Below are positions 1 through 8,688 of a DNA stretch of 27,740 nucleotides, piece after piece. Under the pieces are notes generated by a model, which did not search any database, was not told the origin of the DNA, and worked only from the letters and a program-made list of their open reading frames with translations. The stretch is from Entamoeba invadens IP1 (Eukaryota > Evosea > Mastigamoebida > Endamoebidae), in assembly GCF_000330505.1 (NCBI RefSeq), contig NW_004443692.1, positions 386,863 to 414,602 of the forward strand. The letters are read 5' to 3'. Each line of letters begins with the position of its first letter. Position 1 is the first letter of the stretch. The translations under genes were made by a program, and so were the position numbers.

Positions 1-328
1 ACAAAAGACGACCATCGAAGGCGGTGTTGTCAAGATCAGAAAAGACACATTCAACTGTGACACACTTATATTTGAAGACTCACAAATCAAAACAGTTGCA
101 CTGGTGGACAAAGAGCAAAAACCATATGTGAAAGTAACATCTGAAGCCCCAGTGTTTGGGTTTTGGTCACCCGCCGTGGGGAAGTATGCGCCGTTTGTTT
201 GTTTAGAGCCTTGGTTTGGAAGATGTGACACTGAATATTTCGATAAAAATTTCGACCAAAAGCCTTGGATGCAGTGCTTAGAGCCAAACAAGAAGTTTGA
301 AGGAGGTTATTGTATTGAGATACTTTAA
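1..328 (+). CDS. Aldose 1-epimerase (galactose mutarotase)-like protein, 3' end only
   Basis: The reading frame is open from base 2 to a TAA stop at 326-328, leaving about 108 C-terminal residues; the start lies outside the window. The segment FWSPAVGKYAPFVCLEPWFG, followed by RCD, resembles the C-terminal signature of the LacX-like branch of aldose 1-epimerases, where a conserved Glu-Pro-Trp lies near the sugar-binding site. These enzymes interconvert alpha and beta anomers of hexoses, usually in the cytosol. The fold family is known; the substrate is not visible. The catalytic His and most of the beta-sandwich would be upstream. An alternative is a related non-enzymatic galactose-mutarotase-fold protein. 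No signal peptide or intron can be judged from this fragment. Confidence 0.75.
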   Translation, partial: QKTTIEGGVVKIRKDTFNCDTLIFEDSQIKTVALVDKEQKPYVKVTSEAPVFGFWSPAVGKYAPFVCLEPWFGRCDTEYFDKNFDQKPWMQCLEPNKKFEGGYCIEIL

Positions 329-1818
329 ATGACTTTTGTTGTGATTGTTTTGGTAAATACAACGTTTACTGTATTTTCATTGTGTGTTAGATGACTTTGG
401 TATTGATGCGAAGTTATTATACCTTTACATACTATATTGAGTTCGTTGACCAATAAAAAGTTAGACACTTATTGGTATTCTTGTTTTACTTTGTTTAATA
501 ATGGTCTATTATTGTAAAAACAAGCCTAATGTTTGTTATACACTTATTTGAATAAGGACAATTGGTAGTGTTGCTGGATCATAGTGGAATTGAAAAGGAT
601 AAATATATAAAAACTCACTCGAACAGAATCCATTTTACTTGGTTGTTGAATAACTTGGTGGCGAATTTTGCCTCCATTTGAATTCACTTTATATTAAATT
701 GGTTAAATAAACCAATTCGATTGGTTTGGAATTTTTTCAAACTGCAATTATCTACTAACCTTTCCTCTTTAAAACAACTTTTTAAAATAAGGTGGTGGTT
801 TTCTAAAAAAAATTGATTTTGAATTGGGTTGAGAATAAGCTGTGTACGCCCGTTTTTACTGATCAATAATGAACAATACTTAATAATTTGGGTAGTCTTT
901 TTTTATCTTTTTAAATATAACACATATCTATTTATACACAGATTTGATATATATATAGTATTTATAATTGTATTTTTACTATAAATTTACTATCAAAAAT
1001 GCATTGATCTTTTCTTGTGTTTTTTGAATCAAGAAAATGGAGAGTGTTCTATATATAAGTGATATCGATTTTTTTTAACGTCATGCGCTACATATGAAAA
1101 ATAAGCAGTTTTGTCGAAAAGCAGAGGAGAAATTGGACAAAGTCCCACATAAAAGCAAATTTGACACCAATGATTCTATTAAAAGCCAATTTATTGCAAA
1201 AGAAAAGCAATTATTAAAAACTTGATTGATATAATGTGTGCCTCAAATTCAATCAAATAAAAAGGACAATTCTCTTATGAATAGTTGATCCCGAGACAAA
1301 GGCAAACTCTTCTTTTTCTTACCAAATAATTAATATTTTGTGTATTAAAAGCCTAGTATCCCAAGAATTCCAGCTGAAAACAAGCTTTATTTATACAGTT
1401 GTGAGCACTTTTATTGTTAAATATCAAAGCTTAAAATTTACCCAAACATCGTCCATTTTTACCCGCCCGATTTCATGAAAAGATGACCCCCTTATTTTTA
1501 CGATTAGTTGATTTATTTTTACATATCAATTTGTTAATTTATGCTCAATTGTAGTGTTTTTTGTTCATGTTCCCAATTATTAGCACAAATTTTATATATT
1601 AAATACCTGATCAATATTAACCGAGGCAAAAACCAGTCGAATAATTCAACAATATTGTTACTTAAGAAATGGAGGTATTCAATTAAAAACACCTAAATAT
1701 ATCCGCTTTTTGAATAAGTAATTGACAGGTCTTACCAACGCTTTAAAGAGACAATTAAAAATATGACAACCCACTATATAAACGTGGTTTATCACACTTT
1801 TGCATATCACAAAAACAA
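329..1818. other. Intergenic AT-rich region, no gene seen
   Basis: About 1.5 kb without a supportable gene. Open frames here, such as 684-866 on the minus strand, begin at TTG and have no recognisable product. A short hairpin lies at 697-717 (AATTGGTT and AACCAATT with a 5-nt loop). The region should hold the 3' UTR of the epimerase gene and the promoter of the TLDc gene. Confidence 0.5.
1775..1782 (+). promoter_or_regulatory. Putative TATA-like element upstream of the TLDc gene
   Basis: TATATAAA lies 37 bases before the ATG at 1819 and is bracketed by a small inverted repeat (CCAC at 1771-1774, GTGG at 1784-1787). Entamoeba genes usually have very short 5' UTRs with a degenerate TATA-like box about 30 bases before transcription starts, so the spacing fits. 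AT richness makes chance occurrence likely. Confidence 0.35.
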
Positions 1819-2649
1819 ATGGGAAACACATCTACAACACCAAGATCTTCAAGAAGCGGTTCTTTGACACACCCCGAGAAATTATCAGTCACCTTTGATA
1901 CTTCAGACATCTCAATCTCAACCAAAAAGCACAAGACGATGAAACTCTCAAACCCACCCCGATTCTCCAACGAAGGAAATTCTATGACAACGTTGGCCAA
2001 ATCAAAGTCGGACACCTCACTTTTCTCAAAGACAAAGCTATCTCTAAGACGAAGACATTTCACAAAACCACAACTCGAAGCAGTACAAACAGATAATGAC
2101 ACACAAGTCTCTTTTACCGAAAAAGATGAAAATAATTTGTATAACAATGTTTTATACAATTTCTTTGTATCTAGGACAATGGCTGATGATCTTAAAGTAG
2201 TATTTGACTCAGAAGTTTCGGGATTTGATCCAAGAGAACTCAGATCCAATATCAGCTGTAAAGACAGGCTCATTTTCATATTCAGAGTCAATGGGGATAT
2301 CTTTGGATTTTATCAAGATGGATTTGTTCAACCATCCAAATCAAATTCAATGAATGTTGAAACAGACAACTTCTTTTTGTTCTCTTTCAAATTAACTGAC
2401 TCTACTCCCTCTGTATATTCGAGAAAAACACAAAAGAAAAGTTCATTTATTCTGTATCCAGACTCCAATAGAATGGTCATTTCTGTATTTTCTGCGTTTT
2501 GGATGGACAAAGAGGGGATGATTTCTTTCAACCCCTGTGTCAAAGACTTCTACGATATCAAGAGTCCGTCTTTCAATCCTTTTGTGGACTCCAACCCAAG
2601 AGACAGACAGCCTTTTGTTTGTTCGAGGTTTCTAGTTTTGAGAGCCTAA
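1819..2649 (+). CDS. TLDc-domain protein, possibly N-myristoylated
   Basis: The product has 276 residues. It starts MGNTST, with Gly2 and Thr6 matching the N-myristoylation pattern, so membrane attachment is possible. Residues 1 to about 110 are rich in Ser, Thr, Lys and Arg and look disordered. From about 115 the sequence matches the TLDc pattern as it occurs in Entamoeba: VVFDSEVSGFDPRELRSNI, then RLIFIFRVNGDIFGFYQDGF, then beta-rich segments ending in SRFLVL. TLDc domains occur in oxidation-resistance and V-ATPase-regulating proteins in other eukaryotes, but the role of the large Entamoeba family is not established as far as I know. The ATG at 1819 is the first after a TATA-like box. It converges with the minus-strand gene at 2911. 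A second, shorter TLDc gene lies at 12697-13356. Confidence 0.72.
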   Translation: MGNTSTTPRSSRSGSLTHPEKLSVTFDTSDISISTKKHKTMKLSNPPRFSNEGNSMTTLAKSKSDTSLFSKTKLSLRRRHFTKPQLEAVQTDNDTQVSFTEKDENNLYNNVLYNFFVSRTMADDLKVVFDSEVSGFDPRELRSNISCKDRLIFIFRVNGDIFGFYQDGFVQPSKSNSMNVETDNFFLFSFKLTDSTPSVYSRKTQKKSSFILYPDSNRMVISVFSAFWMDKEGMISFNPCVKDFYDIKSPSFNPFVDSNPRDRQPFVCSRFLVLRA

Positions 2650-2910
2650 ATGTTATATTTTTATATAATAAATTATTGTTTTGTTGTTTATTTGTTTATT
2701 AATAATAAACTATTTTAAATTCTAATAATGAACAATTTCACTTCTATTTTTGATTTGTTTTAATTCAATTAACAAAACTTATTAATTAAATTAAAAGTAT
2801 TTAATTTTATAGTTAAAAAAACATAGAATTTATTAGAATAAAATATATTAGAATATATATATTGTATCATATAGAATAAAAATAGAACAAATGAAACATA
2901 AATAAAAGAC

Positions 2911-4644
2911 CTATCCTGCAATGACATTGAAAACAATGTACTTTTCCTTTCCTTTAACATCTCCAACTTGGTACGCCACAAAATAGTGCAAATCTCTTCG
3001 AACGGGAATTGGAAAAACAAGTGGGAGACTCCCCACCTCTCCGCCCGAGCCAAACATCTCCTTTCGACTCTTGACTTGATGATAGAAGACTCCAAAGTCT
3101 AGATACTCGTTTGGTATTTTCAAGTCAATAACATTAGCATTTTCAGGTTCGATATATTTTTGCATTTTTTGCTGATTGAAGTTCTCTGGGGTTCTTCCAG
3201 TCACACTTTTCATTAATGTGACGTACACGGTCTTATCTCCAATCGTGCACTTCCCAACAAATTTGTATCCTTCTTTGATTTGAGGGTCAATCAATAAATT
3301 CACTCCAAACGCAGGAAACTCAAATTTGTCGTCAAATATTTCGCTATCAAAAACACACAAATAGCAGTTCTCTCGAACAAGTAACAAATCCCTTTTGTGG
3401 TCAAATTGCACTATCAAGTTCTCGCATTTGACAACACTGTTGTACGTCTCAGGCAATTTGATGTAATTCTCCAACTCGGGCACATACACCAAAAAATCTG
3501 AATAGAAATATGCTGCAAATGACAGTTCAACAGACGTCGATACCGTTTCCTGTGTTCGTGGCGTTTTATTATGTAAACATGTCGTCGACCGACTCATCAA
3601 TTTGAGTCGCTTCATTTGTTCCCCCTTTTCCATTTTTCGTATTTTCTCAAACAATTTGAGTTTCTGTATTTCAAACCCCGAGTCCATCGCACGCAGTTTT
3701 TCGTCTTTTTCAATCAGTAAAACATAACACGCCATTCTCCAGACGTTGCGCACTTTCAAGTAATTCTCTCGAAGAAGCTCTGCTTTTGCTATTTGCAGTA
3801 CCGTGGCGTCCGGTAAAATGATTTCTATTTTTGGTTTATCAGCAAGTTCTTCCTTTGCAAAGATGACATACAAAATAGTCTTTGCCTTATTCATCCTAAA
3901 ATAGTGATGCGGTACTACAACCAATTGTTCTATATTCTTTTCTGATTCTTGTTTATCGCGCTGTGAAGCGTCCAAGTCGGTTATGTCAACAACATGCCCC
4001 TCAAGACTTGTCGACATGATTTCGAGAACTTTTCGTTTGTATATGTTTGGGGTCGAACTTTCCACTAAACAGAGCCGTTCACTCTTCCATAGAGTCTCCT
4101 CAAATAACACACTTTTATTTGGATGAATTGTCGCAATGTTCTTTGCGCTAAAAAGTTGCTCTTTTTCTCTCAAAGTTCTATCGCAAAGTGCCTTTCGTCG
4201 ATTTCTTAAAAAGTCGTCAGTCTTTGCCTTTGAGTCACTTGAAATTGTTTTTTGTTTTGTAGTAAAGTACTCAACATACTTTGGTGGTTCGCTTTGTTTT
4301 GTATCTTTTAATTTAAGTTGTTCTTTCAGTCTTCTCAGTTCGGTGTCTTTTTGTGTTACAAGATTTTCAAATCCCAATATTCTGTCATCTTTCTTTCGCA
4401 ACTCAGAAACCAAATTGAACTTCTCCACTGCTTGTTTTTTGAGCTCTTCTCTCAGTGCTAAAATTGTTTTTTTGTCTTCAGTTTCATTTGATGTTTGTGA
4501 ACCAACTGGAGGGAATGTTTCTGTTTGTTCAATGGCTGACAGACACATGTTTACCCACACCTCCAAATCCGTTTGGTATTTCTTTTGGATTTCCACAAAC
4601 TGGTGTTGGAGTTTTTCGTGTGTGGGGCTTTGCTTCTGTTGCAT
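2911..4644 (-). CDS. Hypothetical coiled-coil protein (577 aa)
   Basis: I do not recognise this protein. The open frame extends 12 codons upstream to a TTG, but the first ATG (4642-4644) gives MQQKQSPTHEK and 577 residues. Residues 1 to about 125 form a charged region typical of coiled coils, with heptad-like stretches around ILALREELKKQAVEKF and DTELRRLKEQLKLKD. A basic linker follows, then a hydrophobic/charged alternating central part, a second short helical KLKLFEKIRKMEKGEQMKR segment, and a C-terminal beta-rich part rich in aromatic residues. No signal peptide or membrane segment is seen. A coiled-coil scaffold is the most that can be inferred. It is tandem with the next minus-strand gene (4991-5935), with about 346 bases between. 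Confidence 0.75.
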   Translation of the reverse strand: MQQKQSPTHEKLQHQFVEIQKKYQTDLEVWVNMCLSAIEQTETFPPVGSQTSNETEDKKTILALREELKKQAVEKFNLVSELRKKDDRILGFENLVTQKDTELRRLKEQLKLKDTKQSEPPKYVEYFTTKQKTISSDSKAKTDDFLRNRRKALCDRTLREKEQLFSAKNIATIHPNKSVLFEETLWKSERLCLVESSTPNIYKRKVLEIMSTSLEGHVVDITDLDASQRDKQESEKNIEQLVVVPHHYFRMNKAKTILYVIFAKEELADKPKIEIILPDATVLQIAKAELLRENYLKVRNVWRMACYVLLIEKDEKLRAMDSGFEIQKLKLFEKIRKMEKGEQMKRLKLMSRSTTCLHNKTPRTQETVSTSVELSFAAYFYSDFLVYVPELENYIKLPETYNSVVKCENLIVQFDHKRDLLLVRENCYLCVFDSEIFDDKFEFPAFGVNLLIDPQIKEGYKFVGKCTIGDKTVYVTLMKSVTGRTPENFNQQKMQKYIEPENANVIDLKIPNEYLDFGVFYHQVKSRKEMFGSGGEVGSLPLVFPIPVRRDLHYFVAYQVGDVKGKEKYIVFNVIAG

Positions 4645-4990
4645 CGTTTTTTTTCTTTTACAGTTCGTACCAAACTCCAAAAAACAGTTTGGATATAAAA
4701 ATGGTGTTCTTATATGGTTTTATAATTATTAAAGATAATTAATTTTTATCCAATTTTTGCTTCGTTCAATACTTTGAAAAACGCAAATCAAATTTGGTTT
4801 AAATCCGTTAATAAACTTTAATTCCATTTCTCTATTTATTGATATAAACTAGTTCAATTTTTTTGCTTTTAATTTAAGTGGCATTACTTTTAATTTATAT
4901 CGTTATAGTAATCTATTTTGTTATAGTAAAATGTTATAATACAATAGAATAAACATAAGTAAGTTAAATTGATGATAATTACAAACAAGA
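4645..4990. other. Intergenic region between two minus-strand genes
   Basis: AT-rich spacer holding the 5' side of the coiled-coil gene and the 3' side of the 314-residue gene. The open frames over its left part are the complement of coding sequence. I see no separate gene or RNA. Confidence 0.5.
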
Positions 4991-5935
4991 CTAATCAACA
5001 ATGATAATTGTGGCGTTCTCTAATTGACACTCGTCGTTTGAACACTTCCTTTCTTTATAAAAAGTGTCACGAACGATATTTTGCAGTATTTTACTCTCTT
5101 TTCGTAAATCTTCAGTTATTCCATTTTTCACGTCGATAATTGTGTTGTCAAGTTCGAGAGGACAAATTGCTGAACGAGTCATTTTATAAGCTCTCTGCCT
5201 AATTAAAGACTTTAGTCGACCCAAATACACAGAACTTTGAATTTCAAAATGTCCAAATTTTTGAATCAAAATTTTAGTTTTCAAACTGTCGAAAAAAATG
5301 TTTCGACACTCGTCAACTGCATTGACTAAATGCCACAATTTTTGCGTTTCTTGTGCGTTGAGTGTGTGAACACTTGCAGCCAATTTGATGATACATTCAT
5401 TGGTTTTTATAATCAAATTCATTTGCTCGAAAAACATAATCCGCATAAGGTTCTCACTCTGGCGACTCTCTTTTGAGACGTCCTGAGAGAAGTCTATTAA
5501 GTAAATGAGTTCCCAACACTTAAATAGAAGGCCAAAGTAATTCAACAATTTTGGGTGATTTGCTTGAACGTTTTCGATATGAGAGTCGAGTAAAAAGTGG
5601 TTGTATCGAATTTGAAAATACACATCAAAGAATTCACAATAGAGAAATGAAACGTCTGCTGAATTGAAATGGGCCTTGAACGTGCCAATGGTAAATTCCC
5701 GTTTTTGTAACGCCTCTGCAAACTCTTCACCTTTTTCGCTTTGCAATACCCAAAACATTATCTCAAGTATTTTAACTTTCTTATTTAACTCTTTTGAACG
5801 TTTTTCGTGCTTTACAACGTATTTGGAAAATGAATCACTTTTATTGAGAAGCTTGTCTATAGATCGAGACGAGAGCGTCTCGGACTTTGACGCCCTAACA
5901 AACTTGCCCACAAGTGTTTTGTTGAACAGAGGCAT
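4991..5935 (-). CDS. Hypothetical helical protein (314 aa)
   Basis: I do not recognise this protein. It begins at an ATG (5933-5935) as MPLFNKTLVGKFVRAS and ends at TAG (4991-4993). Residues 20 to about 75 are strongly charged and helical (SKYVVKHEKRSKELNKKVK). The rest is predominantly helical, with several aromatic-rich amphipathic segments, and it ends in a Cys-containing tail and the hydrophobic stretch ATIIIVD. No signal peptide, membrane helix or catalytic motif stands out. The alternation of long helices could suit a BAR-like or regulatory helical domain, but that is speculation. Codon use resembles that of the neighbouring genes, so it looks like a resident gene. Confidence 0.72.
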   Translation of the reverse strand: MPLFNKTLVGKFVRASKSETLSSRSIDKLLNKSDSFSKYVVKHEKRSKELNKKVKILEIMFWVLQSEKGEEFAEALQKREFTIGTFKAHFNSADVSFLYCEFFDVYFQIRYNHFLLDSHIENVQANHPKLLNYFGLLFKCWELIYLIDFSQDVSKESRQSENLMRIMFFEQMNLIIKTNECIIKLAASVHTLNAQETQKLWHLVNAVDECRNIFFDSLKTKILIQKFGHFEIQSSVYLGRLKSLIRQRAYKMTRSAICPLELDNTIIDVKNGITEDLRKESKILQNIVRDTFYKERKCSNDECQLENATIIIVD

Positions 5936-7227
5936 AATATGAAGTAAGTTTCCTTTAAGACAACAGAAGTATTTTTGGGTGTGAGTCTTTGTTTATAGAA
6001 TTTTTTAATTTTTTTTTTAGTTATTTTAGAGGTAACAGGCATTAATGCCTTTTTGGTAAAATTACTTTGAAAGGTTTTTTTTTGTATTTTATATTTTAAC
6101 TGGTAAAAAAGAAGAGATCTTGTTTCGGGTTTTATACAAATAATTCATTAATATGGTTATGCTATAACGATATTGTCGTTGTTGAGAGTTCAACAATAAA
6201 TATATTATTATAATAGTAATTATTGTTTAATAATGTGTAAAATGTCTTATCTATTAACAATGGTTATGGGTGTCATAATAAAACAATAAAAACAAAAACC
6301 CCGTTGTATTTTTGTTAAACAACATTTCCAAAAACAACTTGAAGATAACGAAAATAAAATCTATTTTTAATGTTAATTGAAAAATTCTAGATTTTGAGTG
6401 TTTAAGTAAATTATAAATCAAATTAATAACTAATTTATATTTTAATTGAACATTGGAATAATTATAAATTATAATATGTTATAATTAATTTTTTAGAGTT
6501 TTTAGTAATAATTGTAATTTACCATTTAATAGTATTATATTAATACAATTATTTATTTAATTATTAAGTAATAATAGATAAAAATTAATTTTTTTTAGTT
6601 TAGTTTGTATTCTATGATATTCTATATAATGGGGTACTTATTATTCAAATAAGAAACAATAGCAACCAAATATCTAATTTGATTCCAACTAAAATGGGTT
6701 ATTATTTTAAGTTTTACACAATTAAAAAAAAAAATTTCATTAATTTACATTTTGTTTTAATTATAAACAAATTATTATAAATAGTTAATAATAATAAAAT
6801 GTATTAAAATTTCAATGAAAGTTCTGGTTTAACTAATAGTTTGAATTAATTAAATGTGTTTTTTAATAAAAAGTAAAAAAATTATGAACAATTGTTAAAA
6901 AAAACAAAAAAACAAATGTAGTTAAGTTAGTTAATCTGGACATTTAATCTTCTTATATTATATTATGGTTTAATTATAATTTAATTATCATATTTTTATT
7001 CTGATTATATTTTTTGACCAAAAAAAAAACCAATCATTCTTATCCGGTTAATATGGTTTATTGATTAGTTTACATTTTTAAAAATAAAAATCATTGAATA
7101 AATTAAATTAAAAAGATAATTAATAGATAATGATTAATTGTATTTCATGTGTTTTACTGAAAATAATAATCAAATTATTTTATTATTATTAGCAAATTAA
7201 ATATATTATAAATAATAATATTAAAGT
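5936..7227. other. Gene-poor AT-rich region
   Basis: About 1.3 kb of very AT-rich sequence with poly-A and poly-T tracts and TAATTA-type simple sequence. No open frame with an ATG and coding character is visible. A perfect 14-bp palindrome, AGGCATTAATGCCT, lies at 6037-6050, about 100 bases upstream of the minus-strand start at 5935. Confidence 0.55.
6037..6050. repeat. Perfect 14-bp palindrome
   Basis: AGGCATTAATGCCT is its own reverse complement and is locally richer in GC than its surroundings. It sits 102 to 115 bases upstream of the ATG of the 314-residue minus-strand gene. A dimeric DNA-binding protein could recognise it, but there is no direct evidence. Confidence 0.3.
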
Positions 7228-7375
7228 CAGTCTGAAAACTTTGTCCGCTCTCCAACGTTGTCCAGGCATTTTTGGACCATCAAAACCGGAATATTTCGGG
7301 AAACAATTCGAAACACTCCCAAAACATCGTTTCATAATTTTTACCGGGATTTTTCTCGTTTTTTCCTAATTCCCA
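7228..7375 (+). repeat. Diverged repeat copy, inverted relative to 10030-10149
   Basis: This segment starts CAGTCTGAAAAC and aligns, with mismatches and small gaps, to the reverse complement of 10030-10149. The best shared blocks are AACGTTGTCC..TTTTTGGACCAT near 7252-7280 and CGGGATTTTTCTCG..TTCCTAATTCCC near 7345-7373. The other copy has recognisable terminal inverted repeats, so both may derive from a small non-autonomous DNA transposon. I could not find a clear right-hand end for this copy. Confidence 0.45.
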
Positions 7376-7410
7376 TATTTTTCAACTTATTTTGTGTAAA
7401 ATTTTGTCAA

Positions 7411-7569
7411 ATGGACAACGTTTTTAGACAGACTTTATTAAAAAAATTGTTAGACGAAAACAAAAAAGTGGACAAAACAAAAAACTTTTATTTTGTTGGT
7501 ATAAAACATCCTCAAACTAAAAATGGAGTTTTTTATACATTCAACAATGGAACGCAAATACTAATTTAA
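7411..7569 (+). CDS. Small hypothetical ORF (52 aa)
   Basis: The ATG at 7411 opens a 52-codon frame (MDNVFRQTLLKKLLDENKK to the stop at 7567-7569). The frame is open further upstream, but only from a TTG and through the repeat at 7228-7375. The product is basic and carries KNFYFVG. The 87-residue product at 8136 carries KNNFVFVG, a weak resemblance that could be chance. The sequence could be a gene fragment or a remnant inside a mobile element. No domain is recognised. Confidence 0.3.
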   Translation: MDNVFRQTLLKKLLDENKKVDKTKNFYFVGIKHPQTKNGVFYTFNNGTQILI

Positions 7570-8135
7570 TAAGTAATAATTCCATAGATTATTAAATAGA
7601 GGATAAAACGTCCGTTATACAAAAGTTAGCTAAAAAATAATTATACGGTATTATGAAGTAAAAATATATATAATAATTTTTATAATAATACAATAGTAAA
7701 TTATTGTTAATATTAAAATTAAATTAGAGACATAAATGGTAGTTCAGATACATTTTATTTAAAGAAAAACGGGTACTTATTAGGTACAAACGCCCATATA
7801 CAGTTGTCATAAATCTTAGTCTCCTTTGAGGGTCTGCGACTATGCAGTTAAATAATTTGTGGAGACTGTTTTCGGCATTATATAAAAAACTGGCAACAAA
7901 GATAATTTTTAGAAACAATGAATAAGAAAGTAATTATAATTTAATATTTATATTAAAACAGTGGTGAATACAAAATGTAAGTATAACAATGCACTTTTAT
8001 ACCTGGGTCTGAAATATTAGAAGTTATTCTCGACTGTTTTCTTCATTTTTTACACTAGTCAAGTTAAGTAAAATGATGTTAAGTGAACATAATAAGAAGC
8101 ACTATTAAATTCAAGGTTTTAACTGCTTATTTCAA
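7570..8135. other. Intergenic region, no confident gene
   Basis: AT-rich sequence with a slightly more balanced stretch at 7780-7915. A 64-codon minus-strand frame there (7724-7918) starts only at TTG and has no recognisable product. I see nothing else that can be supported. Confidence 0.45.
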
Positions 8136-8399
8136 ATGTCTACATCTAAGGTACTCAAACCAATATTTCAACCAAAAAGAAATCCATCCAAAAAGCTTCA
8201 TGGAGACAATTATATACACAACTTTGGCACATGCCAACTCTTTCCAACAACTCATATTTTGTTTGACGATGAAGAGGCAGATGATGAAATTGCAAGTATC
8301 TTGAAGAAGACTTTGCCAAAGAACAATTTTGTATTTGTTGGGGATTCACTCACAGTTTTGCCTTTGGACGACCTTGCTGACTCTCCCAGATTTCCTTGA
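8136..8399 (+). CDS. Small hypothetical protein (87 aa)
   Basis: The frame begins at ATG 8136 (MSTSKVLKPIFQPKRNPSKK) and ends with TGA at 8397-8399. The N-terminal 25 residues are basic. Then come HNFGTCQLFPTTHILF, an acidic patch DDEEADDE, a short helix ASILKKTLPKNN, and a hydrophobic FVFVGDSLTVLPLDDL tail. Its composition is coding-like and differs sharply from the AT-rich flanks, which supports a real gene. There is no signal peptide or known domain. It lies 289 bases upstream of the LRR gene on the same strand. Upstream exons cannot be excluded. Confidence 0.5.
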   Translation: MSTSKVLKPIFQPKRNPSKKLHGDNYIHNFGTCQLFPTTHILFDDEEADDEIASILKKTLPKNNFVFVGDSLTVLPLDDLADSPRFP

Positions 8400-8688
8400 A
8401 TGTAAAAAGGAGTAACAGAAGAACACAACGATATTTAATATGCTATTTAAACACTATTTATTACTTAAAGTTTTGTGTTTATCTTTTTTTAAGTTGTTGT
8501 GTATAAAAAAATATCAAGAGAGTAAATTACCTACACCCAAATTACAATTTAATAATAATTCGAGTCAAATGGAGTCATTGAATTGACTTCAAGAACAAAG
8601 AAAATAAAAACCACCTCATTCTTGGGGAGTTAATAACTGATGAAAAAAAAATCAATAAAAAGGAACATCGAAATAATATTATAAGGTA

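Noticed and set aside
684..866. Minus-strand 60-codon frame in the first intergenic region
   Set aside because: It starts at TTG, has no recognisable product and has intergenic-like composition.
1446..1490. CATCGTCCATTTTTACCCGCCCGATTT resembles part of the 7228-7375 repeat
   Set aside because: The match is short and gapped and gives no second block, so I do not call a third copy.
1755..2291. 178-codon minus-strand frame opposite the TLDc gene
   Set aside because: The plus-strand frame has the ATG, TATA-like box and TLDc pattern; the minus frame is a shadow.
7724..7918. Minus-strand 64-codon frame
   Set aside because: It starts only at TTG and no domain or conserved pattern is seen; a remnant cannot be excluded.
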